Source: Pseudeuparius sepicola (taxonomy: Eukaryota > Arthropoda > Insecta > Coleoptera > Anthribidae). Taken from it: 64,000 bases of DNA. Under the pieces are notes generated by a model. That model had not been told where the DNA came from. It searched no databases and was given only the letters and a program-made list of their open reading frames with translations. Within the stretch, counting starts at the first letter, position 1; the number at the start of each line of letters is the position of its first letter. This document shows, piece by piece, positions 48,725-59,989 of the stretch. Both the position numbers and the translations under genes were made by a program. The stretch is from positions 118,979,373 to 119,043,372 of the forward strand of contig OY987299.1 in the NCBI GenBank assembly GCA_963920635.1, in the 5' to 3' direction.

Positions 48725-48873
48725 AAAGAACCAATATTATTTTTGCAGTAAAAAAAAACATTAAAAAAAATTCGGGTTGCTTAATCAAAAATAAAATGGC
48801 TGCCAAAAATTGGCTGCTAACTTCACACCATGTTGCTGCTAAAATTTTTGGCTGCCAAAAACTTCATACCGGT
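48725..48873 (-). repeat. Right terminal tip of the giant element
   Basis: Reverse complement of the left tip (22821-22979) over nearly its full length, starting ACCGGTATGAAGTT on the minus strand. A 70-codon frame across it (48694-48906) has no domain. Confidence 0.9.
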
Positions 48874-48882
48874 ACAAACTAC
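48874..48882 (+). repeat. 9-bp target site duplication, right copy
   Basis: acaaactac, identical to 22812-22820. Confidence 0.9.
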
Positions 48883-48917
48883 TACTTATTTCGGTACAGG
48901 ATATAATTTTTTGGAAT

Positions 48918-48976
48918 TTCAAGAAAGTAGCCTTGCTGTATAGAAATTCAAGAAAGTAGCCTTGCTGTATAGAACT
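48918..48976 (+). repeat. 29-bp tandem duplication outside the right end
   Basis: caagaaagtagccttgctgt starts at 48920 and again at 48949. It lies about 40 bp outside the giant element. Confidence 0.85.
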
Positions 48977-50320
48977 CTGAAAGCTTTTCGGAACCTAAGG
49001 GTGGTTCTACGCCCATTTTTTTGAAGCCATTTCAAGCGTAAATCGGGTATTTCTGCTGTCAGAATTATAAGATCAGAAATTTCTGGACAACATTTTTGGA
49101 ATTGAGGGTTACCTAGTGATAAAGCTTTTTGATTTATTTTCTTAACGCCTTATACCCATGCATGAATGAAGAAAATTCAATGGACTTCTTGGAGTGGAAT
49201 ATACCTGACATTACGTTAGCAAACACCACACCATTCAAGAATAATTATACATTGTGTACGCAAATTATGCCACAGCAGACCATTCATTGACTCACTGATT
49301 AAAAAATTAGAGGTATACGGCGCTAGCATATTTAAAAAACACAAACATCCTTGAGTTATTATTATCCGTCGCTCCTTTATTTCATTGTTCAACTTGCCAT
49401 TCAGCAAATTTACAAGACATACCAAGAATATAAACAGTAGGCTTTGGTCATTTACTACTGTCAAACTAATTAGTTAATGCAATTTGTTGCTTTTCATCTA
49501 GTTTCCATTAATTTATTTTAAAAAATGCAATTTTTGTGGGGATTTATTATGTTGGTGCGATAATTTTGTCCGGGAGTTTATATTACTGTGGGTTTTCTTC
49601 ATTGTTAGATATTTTTTGATAAATTTTACATATATTTCCAATATATTATTTATTTTTTTCTACTCCTATGCTAGTAACATACCTATTAAGTGACGGTTTA
49701 GGTTATAAGTAAGTTCATTGTTACGAACACTGATACGTAATGACTGACACGTAATAAAAAAAATTACGTATCTGTTCTTAATTAAAACGCAATTATCACG
49801 GGTGCTTTGTTAACGCGGCATCCGCGTCACCATAGCAACTAACCAACATACTAATTGTTGCCTGACAGATAATCAGAAGTATAATTTATCTATTATAATA
49901 GTTTTTCTTTCGTCGAAGAAAAATTATAATACAAAACTCGAGTTGTAAGCTTATTACATACTCGTGGAATTGGAGCACTCGCCGCTGCGCGGCTCGTGTG
50001 CAACTTTTCCACTCCTACGTAATAAGCTGTTTACAACTCTCGCTATGCAATATAATATTACATGCTTACCTACTGGTCACATTAATCTATGGTAAAGGTT
50101 AATAAGTGCTGAATTAAAAATGACAACGATCTAAACTGTACCTGTGTTCAGCCTATTAGTCACCTGAATGACTAATAGGAGCTAAGTTCGTCGATGATGG
50201 CATGGGGATCGCGCTGTGGCCAGTGTTCACTACTGACTAACGTAAATGGATTTAAGGCTGGAGTTGGGCCCTTAAATGTAAATACTTTTAGTCCGAGAGC
50301 TGGCAATGTTGAAATCTAAT
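48977..50320. other. Gene-free stretch
   Basis: AT-rich sequence. A segment at about 49935-50045 pairs loosely with itself around gcactcgccgctgcgcggct (cgagttgtaagcttattac against gtaataagctgtttacaact), so it is probably a decayed fold-back element. Confidence 0.5.
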
Positions 50321-50321
50321 T

Positions 50322-50512
50322 TTTCCTGTGAAAAAATCCAAAAAAAAAAACACAATGCTAAGTAATATTTTTTTAACAAAATGCATTCGTGCAGGTGCAA
50401 AAATCCTCGTTTTCGACTCGGATTTTTGTTGCCACCAGCACTCATGCTTCTTGTTAAAATATTACTTAGCAACGTGTTTTTTTTTTCAATTTTTTCGGAA
50501 AAATTATATTAC
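50322..50512. mobile_element. Small fold-back element, about 190 bp
   Basis: acacaatgctaagtaatatt (from about 50350) pairs with aatattactta...gcaacgtgt (about 50457-50479), and both arms are edged by poly-A/poly-T. The centre near 50411 is gcaaaaatcctcg / gactcggatttttg. Target duplications were not defined. Confidence 0.65.
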
Positions 50513-51390
50513 TTACGAATATCTAAATAATATATTCGCAATTTCTACGCTTCCAAAGGTAATTTTCTCTATCGTTGTTGTCGCTTCTGTGTTAGTCTTT
50601 CTTAAGTAAACATAATTCGTCTTTCTTAAGTAAATCGATTCACTGAATCGATCTGAAGGAGTAAAACCCATCAGTTTTCCGATAAATAGGTCTAAACGAT
50701 AAGAACTGAAAATTGTCTGCATGTTCTAGTGATCCATTGTTTGTTTGAAGGCTTTATTTTATTTTGAATTTCAAACCTATAATGGATAATTATTGCTCCC
50801 GTCTCTTAGATACTTATAGAGTTTCGACAATGTCTGGAACTTTTATTATCCTCACATATCGTGACGGTGGTTATTACGGGATCATATGTGAGCCTGTATG
50901 GGCGCGTGCACTAAAGATGGAGTGCGGAACAAATCGATGACGTCATCTGGATCACGGGAATAAAACTTCAAACGGGGCCATAAAGTCCGGGGAAATTTAT
51001 TTATAAGTCCACAGTAAAGCAGGTACGTGGGTTTCCAAATCAACACTGGTTTTTATTGTTAATGCATAGTATGTGGATTAAATAAGAGAGCGTGCAACCT
51101 GCACCTGAAAAGCTTGGGCAGAGCATAGTAACAATAATTAGTTTCTGTGTGATCCATGGCACAGGTAGCTAAAGACTAACATTCACCAGCAGGTATCATG
51201 GAGAACACGTAGAATTAGAGAGCTCATCTTGTTAAATATAATATGTCAAACCCAACTTTTAAATAATTTTTCACACTTTCGATATATCGTTTAAATTTTT
51301 AAACTATGAAGTAGGTACTGAGTTGTTCATTTATTATAGTTTAATTTACAACGAAGAAAGAAAGATCGACAGATATATGCCAGATAAGCT
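50513..51390. other. Gene-free stretch
   Basis: AT-rich unique sequence with a 16-bp tandem word, gtctttcttaagtaaa, at about 50595 and 50620. No gene was recognised. Confidence 0.5.
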
Positions 51391-51393
51391 ATA

Positions 51394-52120
51394 CAGGGAG
51401 ATTCAAAACTATGTGGCACCCTTTCAGGTGCCTACTTTACTCGTTAAAATAAGACGAAAAAGTTCATATTAACATGGGTCCAAAAACTCTTCGTTACGAA
51501 AATACAGGGTGATTAAACTTTCAAAAAAAAATATCTATTAACAATCAATTTTTTTATGCCTTAGCGCCTTACTAGTGACGAAAATTACATACTCCTACTG
51601 CCATTCCATTTTAAAATTATTTCGTTTACTTCAAATAATAGTTACACACCTCAACCCGAAAAAGCGTTAGAGTCGAAAAAAGACGATAAATCGGAAAACT
51701 CCAACTTTCCGCGAAAGGGAGAGAGATATGAAAAAAATGAAAGAGGCATTTTTTGTTCCAAATTGTATTCTTTATTCAATAACATAATAAATTCTTGTAT
51801 TGTACAGGGCCATTCTATTTTTTTTTTGCTTAATTTATGGTACCGATTACCCTTACCTCCGCCACTGGATACTTTCGCGACCTGATATTAGCATTTCTTA
51901 TGTCACCCTATGATGGTATTATTGTTTACCAAATTTGGTTTAAATATTCTTATTGGTTTGGAAGGTATAAAGAAAAATATCGATATTTTTTTCAAAGTTT
52001 AATCATCCTGTATCTCCGAAGCGAAGCGTTTTTGGACCCATGTTAATATGAATTTTTCGTCTTATTTTAACGAGTAAATTACGCCCCTGAAGGGGTGCCG
52101 TATAGTTTTGAATCACCCTG
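51394..52120. mobile_element. TACAGGGTG-type fold-back element, 727 bp
   Basis: The ends CAGGGAGATTCAAAACTATG and (reverse complement) CAGGGTGATTCAAAACTATA are flanked by TA at 51392-51393 and 52121-52122. Further in, a second pair of TA-flanked ends (cagggtgattaaac at 51505, its partner ending at 52010) marks either a nested insertion or a duplicated terminus. No coding remnant. Confidence 0.85.
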
Positions 52121-52164
52121 TATATTGTATTTTATCTTCTCTGGGTCAGTATGGAGCTTGTCTA

Positions 52165-53714
52165 CAGGGTGTAACTGAACTGATGGTCAAAAATGAAACA
52201 ACGTATTCTTTGAGTCAAAATAAGGGCACTTCTTCATATATTTTTTTCTCCTAGGGGCCATATTTTTTTATACAGAGAGTAGAAATTTGGAGAAAAATAC
52301 ACATATTTCTTAGTATCTCTAGAAGTATACGAGATATTTTCTTCAAACTTGGCGTGTCACATGAGCAGATGAGCCGTCAAACTTAAGGTTGACATGAAGC
52401 TTCTGAGGCTCCTAGTTGCGGAGATACAGGGTGGTATTAAAATTAATTAGTGAATAGAATGATTAACAAAAAGTATCTCTTAGTATTTTTTATATTCGCA
52501 GCCGTTTCTTAATTATCTTCAAAGAACGGCAACGCTGCAATGAACAATAGTCGCTTTAAGAATAAATCTAGTAATCTGTGGATGTCAATTAAACTTTATT
52601 TAACAAAATACAAAAGCAAAAACGATAATAAAAGAAACGTAATGCTATTAGAAAATTAAATTATTAAATGTTTTCAATACACGCAAATATGCGTTTCCGC
52701 ATGTTTATTATTGCCATTGGCAAATCCATAGCAAAAGTGCATATCAGTCAATTCTTCAAATGAGAATTCAACGCCTGCCAATATGAACCAATGAAATGAT
52801 ATGATTTTTGAAATATTAACCAATCAGGTGATGATTTCAGCGATAATACCATAATAATAGTGGTATTTCCTACTCTCTTAGTTACGTCCTAGTTACGCTA
52901 AACCAATAACATATTCAGAACCGAAAGTTTAATCTAAATGACAGCAGCTGTCAAACTAACTATTTGCAGTTGTTAAATTCTCTTTTTAAATACAACTCGT
53001 GGTATGCCTAATAATAGATAATACCTTTCCTGAATTTATCACTCATTATAATCCCAATGCTAAGAAAATACCACTCCTGCTGCGCAGTCGTGGTATTTTC
53101 AGCTTTGGGATTATAATTCGTAAAGTTAACGAAAGGCATTATCGATAATAGGCACACCACTTGTTATATTACCACTGAAAATATCATTTTTCAAAATATT
53201 GATACTAAAGTGCAAAGTTGACATCCAGATGATTCAAATAATGCCAAGTTTAATTGGCATCCACAGATTGTTAGATTTATTCTTAAAATGACTTGTTTAT
53301 TGCGGCATTGCCGTTCTTTGAAAATAATTAAGAAGCGGCTGCGAATATGAAAAAATACTAAGAGATACTTTTTGTTAACCATTGGATACAAAACAAATTT
53401 AAAAAATGCGATAATACGAGATTCATATTTTTCTGAAGTAATTAATTTTAATAACACCCTGTATCTCCGCAACTGAAGCTTCATATTAACCTTAAATTTG
53501 ACAGCTCATCAGCTCATGTGACACGCCAAGTTTGGAGAAAATATCTCGCATACTTCTAGAGATGCTAAGAAATATGTGTATTTTTGCCTAAATTTCTACG
53601 CTCTGTATAAAAAAGCTATGGCCCGAAGGAGAAAAAAATATATGAAGAAGTGCGCTTATTTTGACTCCAAGAATACGTGGTTTCATTTTTGACCATCGGT
53701 TCAGTTACACCCTG
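52165..53714. mobile_element. TACAGGGTG-type fold-back element, 1.55 kb
   Basis: The ends CAGGGTGTAACTGAACTGAT and (reverse complement) CAGGGTGTAACTGAACCGAT are flanked by TA at 52163-52164 and 53715-53716. The arms pair through ctagaagtat and cacatgagc...tga words and again through gcagccg.ttcttaatta. A second palindrome (about 52985-53172) is nested at the centre. Confidence 0.85.
52985..53172. mobile_element. Fold-back element at the centre of 52165-53714
   Basis: caactcgtggtatgcctaat (left) pairs with its diverged complement ending ccacttgtt on the right. Close to the centre, ttataatccca and gaaaataccact pair with gtggtattttc and tgggattataa around gctgcgca. Confidence 0.7.
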
Positions 53715-53716
53715 TA

Positions 53717-55081
53717 TCCATATTTAATAATCGGGCATAAACAATTTATTCATTTATTTTAAGGGCGTTATCGCATAGGCGCGCATTATGAATAAATATT
53801 ACCTCATTATACCGTGATTGCGTAATGTGATGTCATTTTTTGCATAATGGGTAGACGCAAGTGTTTCCACCAGACTTGGTCTAGACTGAGCTCTGGTCTA
53901 TTTTTAGATGTTAGTTCATTATTAGAATTTATTCCGGTTGTTTCTAGTCGCAAAAGGATCTGTGGGATTGTTTCTAGTCGCAAAAGGATCTGTGGGAAAA
54001 ACAAAGCATACCGCCTAGGTATTAAAAAAGATAATTTCCTCTTTAAGGAAACGAATGCTACACTTTTGGATATGGTGAACTTTCCTATTGCGTCAGTAGC
54101 AGTTTGAACCAATATAAATTTCATAATGTTTCCTCGATTTTTTCTCATTTAAAAAAAATGTAAATGTCTGACTATACGTATAAGAACATTGTAATTGTAG
54201 AGATCGGTCTATTATTTTTTCGTAGCGCCGAGTAGATCGCGGATAAATTTGTTTGAACAAATACTGTAAAACTTCGCCCGCTGGCCATATCGCAATCATT
54301 AAACGAAATTTAATTTCCGCTTTGAGGATTGATGGCAGCGAAAACGAAAAATATGGATTTGACACAGACGACCGGGCTACTAAAAACATAGTGTGTTACG
54401 GTTGAAAACATCGATGCAGCAATAAAAAAAAACAAACCGCCGTTAAGAGCGGAACGGCCAACCCAGCTAGTTCGAAAAACTGTTTGAAACTGGTTCTATG
54501 TGTTTATATGTATAATGTCCTATACTCGCAAAAATTAAACAAGTGCTGTCTTGCATTTCATACACAGTAATAAAATTTGTAAAATTAAAACACTAAAAGT
54601 GGTCACATTAAATCCACAAGGATTTTGGTTAAATTAACCACTTTCGTTTTGGTACAATTGTAGCATAATACACGCCTTTAGCGTAAAATATACCATTTTC
54701 CATTTTAAGTATAATTTGTTCCATTGACGATTTTAGGACAGCAGCTTTGTTTCGGCGATAAACAACGAATAAGGTTTTTTCGACAAAACATTTTTTTTTA
54801 ATTTTCATTATAATCAAATATATTGTAATTCATTAACTCAACTGTTTAAAGTTGATAGCTAACATTCAAAAATATTGTTATTGTCGAAAAATCTTTAGGA
54901 ATAGCCCTGTATCTTCGAAACAAAAGCAGCTTTCAGAAAATCACCAAACGACAAAATATTCTTAATATTAACCTACCGAACAACCGCACTTGAATGTTTG
55001 CCTTATATTTACTAAACACCCTGTATACAATTAGAAATCGAAACTTGGAAACTAAGTAGACCTACCATGGTATAATCGGGG
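53717..55081. other. Gene-free stretch with a 30-bp tandem duplication
   Basis: ttgtttctagtcgcaaaagg recurs back to back near 53938 and 53968. The segment 54215-54340 is a CpG-bearing unique island (cgcccgctggccatatcgca, gaaatttaatttccgc) that may be regulatory. A frame at 54093-54389 crosses it without any domain. Confidence 0.45.
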
Positions 55082-55089
55082 CTTTTTGG
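55082..55089 (+). repeat. 8-bp target duplication of the outer hAT-like element, left
   Basis: ctttttgg, identical to 57203-57210. One extra c separates it from the element's CAG start. Confidence 0.75.
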
Positions 55090-55090
55090 C

Positions 55091-57202
55091 CAGTAGCGTA
55101 ACTAGCAGTCTTGGGGCCCCGGTGCAGAATTCTGCATCGGGGCCCTCCCTTTTGTAGTCCAGTAACGATATAATTTTTCAAATAAAAAAATTGCGGGAAA
55201 GATTATTTAAGATTACCTACTCATTGTTTTCTGAGTACCTATCCAACCAAAAAGATCACACTTAGACCCTCTTTATATACCTCGCAACAGAAATGGTTTC
55301 TTACTTATTTCTAACAAAAAAAAAACACTCATAAAAATTGTAGATAAAAAAGTTGTCGGCAACCTTGCTTTATGAATTTCTTTTATAACTTTGTTATTTT
55401 TCAAGTTATTGGTTCATTAAGCGACGTTTTCTTCTATAATTCGTAAAATAAAAAAAAACAAATAAAAATAAGAAAAACTGTAGGGAATCAAATTACCTAT
55501 AGCTGCGGCTTTTGTCAACATATTTTTTTGTTAAAATATAAATACGAAACCACCTCTATTGCATTCGTCATTAAGGGATTTTGAGTTTCATCGCAGTGCT
55601 GGTTTAGCCAAACTTCGGGCCCTGGGCACTATAGATTTATGGCCCTTTTAATAGACTGTCGTCGGCCACTTTTTTAATTGAAACCAAATTTGGGTTTCAC
55701 TTTTTATTACAAAATAGAAAATAAAAACATAAATGTGCATGCAGATTATTTTCGCAAAACTGATCAAATAAAATGCATTGTTTTTATTTTCCCAGTAGAT
55801 ATTTTTATTTTTATTGATAACATTTTTGATTTCTAAATTCTACATATCGATACAAGCATGCAAGAGCATTGCAAGTGACATTTTTGAGATTTTCACTTTT
55901 TCGCTTTTCTCGGGTCTAGTTACGGGACAATTTTGGAAAAAATACAAAACTATTCAATTTTGAATTATTTTCCCAAAATTTTTGATGTGTCATCCTCCCA
56001 TTGTATCTGACAAAATGGACGTTTTCAGCGGTAAAAACCTAGTAAAGTTAATAACAATTCCAAGAGTCTTTATAATTTACGTTGTAAAGACAATTACAAT
56101 TTTGGGTTTCCATTAGTTCGACTGTTAAAACATTGTAACGCTATAATGGCATTTACAATGTTCTTACGAAGTTTTATTGAGATACGATAAGTTTACAATT
56201 ATAATACTTATTATAGACTAAAAGAAGTAAATTTTTCCATTTTTACCTGTTTTACAATTATTTACTGCAGCCATTTAATTTTTTCATCTGTATGTTAAAT
56301 CAAACTAATATGGTCTGTTTTAATAAAGCCACAAAAACAGGTGTTACAATGTTTTTGCACGGAAATTGTTTAAAATCAAATACATTGTAACTTCTAATAT
56401 TTAAAATTGTACCATGGAAAAACATTGTAAAGGACTGTGCAATGTTTTAACCGTAAAATTGATGACATTTTTGGATATTGGAAGTACAAAAAAAAAGTAG
56501 AACTCTCTTGTTCGAAAAAGTAACTAAGGTATAATAGTAGTTAATACCCACTCATCTAAAAGCCTTCTATTGAAAAAAAAATACAAAAAATATCCATTAG
56601 TTAAAAATATATTATCAATTTTAATAGCCAAAGTTTTTAAACCTCTCTCCTGAAAACTAGACTTTTGTCAGTTATAATGTTTTTGCATCCGCATAATGTG
56701 CAGATCGGAACAGGGCCCCTGCGGGCGCCCGCCCCGAGCGCCCAGCGGATAAACCAGCACTGTGTCATCGTTTGATTGGAATACAATCCAAGAACAATTC
56801 TGGAAAAAATCCAGCTCGTCCGCAATAGTTTTTATTGAGAATTAATATTAATATACACACGTAACATAATAATAATCGCTACTGAGTGTTGAACAAAACG
56901 ACTCTGTGACTCTGTTGTGTCTGGGAATGTGGGAATACTCGGCCGGCGAGCGGTGTAGCGTTTGTCACAAAAAATACTTGAGTGTTAGGCTGATGTAGTA
57001 AGGAATATATTTAAAAGAGACGCAATCAGGATTGCCTGCATTTTTTATAAAAATGTTTTCGCCTTTTTGGAGATTAAAAAAATATTTATTAAGGGAGGGA
57101 AATATTGTCAAGTACGAAAGGAATGTCAAGGATTAGGGGGCCCCTAAACCCGCGGGGCCCCGGGGCGCCGCCCCGAATTGCCCTAGCATAGCTACGCCAC
57201 TG
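55091..57202. mobile_element. hAT-like element, 2.1 kb, non-autonomous or decayed
   Basis: The left end CAGTAGCGTAACTAGCA and right end (reverse complement) CAGTGGCGTAGCTATGCTA are short inverted repeats followed by GC-rich ggggcccc words. The 8-bp duplication and CAGTGGCGTA-type ends fit hAT elements. The interior is AT-rich and carries a second hAT-like element. I recognised no transposase. Confidence 0.75.
55594..56762. mobile_element. hAT-like element nested in another hAT-like element
   Basis: The ends CAGTGCTGGTTTAGCC and (reverse complement) CAGTGCTGGTTTATCC are followed by gggccctgggc / gggcgctcggggc words. The flanks tttcatcg (55586-55593) and tgtcatcg (56763-56770) agree at 7 of 8 positions, consistent with an older hAT duplication. 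No transposase was recognised. Confidence 0.7.
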
Positions 57203-57210
57203 CTTTTTGG
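57203..57210 (+). repeat. 8-bp target duplication of the outer hAT-like element, right
   Basis: ctttttgg, identical to 55082-55089. Confidence 0.75.
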
Positions 57211-57957
57211 GCTAGTCAATAGCATGGTGGGAGGTAGGATTATTATAAAAATCACCTTTAAAATTCATTTATTACACAAATTTTTAAAAATATAGAGGCA
57301 GTTATTAAATACATGACTATCATATTTGAAATGCTTAAACTTTGATATTTACTTTATTTAGTAGTGGCTAATCACTCGATCTGTAAAAATCTGAGAATAG
57401 TGGATAATCTTTTAGTTATTGAGCTAGATAATTGCTTACCTTTAAGTATAGCGTTGAAGGAAGGAATATATTCTCCACTCAAAAGGTATTGTCAGCACAT
57501 CCAAACAAGTCCGAGCGGTGTCATACAACGGATATTTAATAACGTTTTTGATTTAAATTTGATTAGAAACATAATTTTTTTTTGCACCTATAGACAGAAC
57601 ACGACGCGCAGAAATACAAGATACTGCCCGAGGGAGGAGAAAGTCCAAATATTCCTTTATTTTGACCTTGAGCACAACACGGGCGGTGTTTTATAAAACA
57701 CACGAACGGTGTAAATGAAACACGAGCGGTATTAAAAAGACACGACAATTAAAAATAGCATCCGTGATTAGCAATAAAATTAGTTCACTTTACGATATGT
57801 GTTTTTAGAAACACATACCGTGTATTTTCAACTCACTCGTGTATTTTTTACACCACAAGGCATGATGCAAATTTCTAAAATTAATTTTTAGTTTTGCCCA
57901 ATATCAGGTTTTTTAATATATTTTTGTTTCTTAAGTTTTTATTTGTAGGGCGCAATA
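57211..57957. other. Gene-free stretch with acacgagcggt words
   Basis: A 110-codon frame at 57364-57696 has no domain signature. Around 57670-57860, acacgggcggtg, cacgaacggtg and cacgagcggta recur and are partly complementary to words such as aacacataccgtgtatt, so this is probably a decayed inverted-repeat element. Confidence 0.4.
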
Positions 57958-57959
57958 TA

Positions 57960-59241
57960 CAGGGTGAGTTTTTTCGATGAAAACTATGGGGATCTAGGAA
58001 ACTAGCAGAGCTAGAACAAAGGTTAAATGGGGAAAGAATTGTGGTTTTGAATGCTCAATCTAATGCCCATTTTGGAATTTTAAAAAAGTTCATGATTTTT
58101 TGCTAAATCATCAGATCTCTGTGTTTTTTGAAATGTAAATCATAGTTGGCTGTAGCCTTATCAAATCGGCCATTTTTTATCTTTCCAAAGATATAATACT
58201 CGGCATAATTATTATAAAAAATAAACGAGCAATGGCTAATTTTCTGATTTTTTTAAATTTTTACACATCAGCCATGGAATATTTTCATAATTATACGTTC
58301 TATTTTATAGTTAGACATACAAAATGCAACAAAATAAAACAAAATTTTAAAAACTTAAATTCAAATTAATATTATTTTAAATCCACCATTATTATATATG
58401 CAAATATTGCATCTTTTTAAAACTGAATTTGTCGCCTTTCTTAGATTCTGGCAATTGCTTCAAAAACAGCTTCTCTTAATTCATCAATTGTCTCATACTT
58501 TATTTTCTACTGTTCCCCACAAAAAGAAATCCAAAACAGACAAATCGGGGGATCGGGGCGGCCAGGAAATAGATCTATTTTTCCCTATCCAACTATTTGG
58601 ATAGAGCTGATCTAGGTAATTTCTTACGGGCAAATAATTATGTGGTGGAGCTCCATCATGATAATTTTTGTTTTATTTTGTTACATTTTATTACCAGCTA
58701 AAAATAAAATATTTGAAAGTTTGAAGTATGTCTGATTATAATATAGAACGTAATTATGATAATATTCCATGGCTGACTGTGAAAATTAAAAAAAAATCAG
58801 AAAATACGCCATAGCTTTTTTATTTTTTATAATAACTATGCCAAGTATTATATCTTTGGAAAGCTCAAAAAATGGCCCATTTGATAAGGCCACAGCCAAC
58901 TGTGATTTACATTTCAAAAAATACAAGTTTAAGTCATATCTCAAAAATCAAAAACCATATAAAAAATTTGATTATATTATCTTATTAAGCCCAAAATTAT
59001 CTGCATTTTTTGTCTCTACAGTTTTTTTGTATAATCGGAAATAAGGGAGCGACAGAGATCTGATGAAATAGCAAAAAATCACTCTGTTCAAAATATCTAG
59101 TGAGCCATGAATTTTTTTAAAAATACAAAATGGGCATTAGATTGAGCATTCAAAACTGCAATTCTTTCCCCATTTAACCTTTGTTCTAGCTCTGCTAGTT
59201 TTCGAGATCCCCATAGCGGTCATCGAAAAAAACTCACCCTG
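57960..59241. mobile_element. Mariner-derived fold-back element, 1.28 kb
   Basis: The ends CAGGGTGAGTTTTTTCGATG and (reverse complement) CAGGGTGAGTTTTTTTCGATG are flanked by TA at 57958-57959 and 59242-59243. Arms of about 400 bp or more pair inward. Unlike the other fold-back elements here, the unpaired centre keeps a transposase remnant (58440-58660), which places the family in the mariner group. Confidence 0.85.
58440..58660 (-). pseudogene. DD41D mariner-type transposase fragment, frameshifted
   Basis: Read on the minus strand from 58660, the frame gives HDGAPPHNYL followed by SWPPRSPDLSVLDFFLWGTV, the C-terminal catalytic signature of mariner-like transposases. The second and third aspartates have 41 residues between them, which matches the DD41D (rosa-like) group. 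The frame stops at a TGA just after NKV (about 58493). The expected continuation YETIDELREAVFEAIA follows in another frame, implying a one-base deletion. The N-terminal two thirds, including the first catalytic aspartate and the DNA-binding domain, are absent. The fragment is therefore inactive; it survives as the centre of a fold-back element. Confidence 0.85.
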
Positions 59242-59243
59242 TA

Positions 59244-59579
59244 TAAGATAGAGATAATCCTGTAAGTATATATTATGTAACATTCAAAAAGTGCCCTGTT
59301 ATTATTAGTAATTCAGAGACCGCCTATATTCAGTGTCACATGGAATACATAGACGTTGTGTCTATAGGAAGGAAACATAATAATTTATTGTGGTTTTAGA
59401 TGGATTGCACCTCAAAATCCAAATTACCTGAATATATTTGGTGCTGATTAATAGATGAAAGATATTTTCCACCACAAGGAAAGATATTAGTTTGTATTGT
59501 CATTGATTACAATGCCATGACAAAGGAGTGTATATATTATTTTTGGTCTGCGGGAAAAACATTGTGTGTTCTCTTGCAG
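59244..59579. other. No recognisable feature
   Basis: AT-rich unique sequence between a transposon and a GC-richer island. Confidence 0.5.
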
Positions 59580-59790
59580 GAACGCATTTCTCAGAACTTC
59601 TTCCTGCGACAATTCCACGTCGCGCCGCACCGCAAAAACTGCAATTACAACCCCCGTCGCATTCTGGGGTCATTCTCGGGCCATTAAGAATGACAACAGG
59701 AAGCCGTCGGATGGCGCCTTCCTGACCGCCGACGATCGTCTTAATCCGCCGTTTATGAAATGGGGCGGTCTGCCCTAATCCCCATCCTGC
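59580..59790. promoter_or_regulatory. GC-richer unique island
   Basis: Complex, CpG-bearing sequence (cgtcgcgccgcaccgc, ccgtcggatggcgccttcc, ccgccgacgatcgtcttaat) with no second copy and no domain in its short frames. A conserved regulatory element is possible. Confidence 0.35.
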
Positions 59791-59989
59791 TCTGACATGA
59801 ACTAGGTGGAGAGAGGAACGTGAATAAAAGGTCTTGCGAGGGTTGAAGTGTTTGACTCTGATTTTGGCTTTGAACTGTATATAGGTATCTGAAGTGAAAT
59901 CGTTTCAGTAAATAGTCAACACAATAGGATGAGGGAATAGTGATTAAAATTGATTTGAAATACAAAACACCCTGTTAGTATGTACCTAG

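Larger units (their letters stand above)
22821..48873 (-). mobile_element. Giant fold-back MULE transposon, about 26 kb
   Basis: The element is bounded by perfect 9-bp direct duplications and by termini that both start ACCGGTATGAAGTT. Its arms are inverted arrays of a 144-bp satellite (left arm 6.8 kb including a 1-kb insertion, right arm 10.4 kb). Its 8.8-kb core carries a single large transposase-fusion gene on the minus strand. From family knowledge, 9-bp duplications, DDE catalysis and a CxxH knuckle define MULEs, and inverted repeats built of tandem subrepeats are known from Drosophila FB-NOF and, as I recall, Rehavkus-type elements. I infer one insertion event of an autonomous element followed by expansion of the arrays. 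An alternative is assembly of a non-mobile satellite around a transposon gene, but the matching tips and duplication argue against that. Confidence 0.9.

Noticed and set aside
57364..57696. 110-codon frame as a host gene
   Set aside because: No recognisable motif, and its 3' part overlaps the acacgagcggt repeat words.
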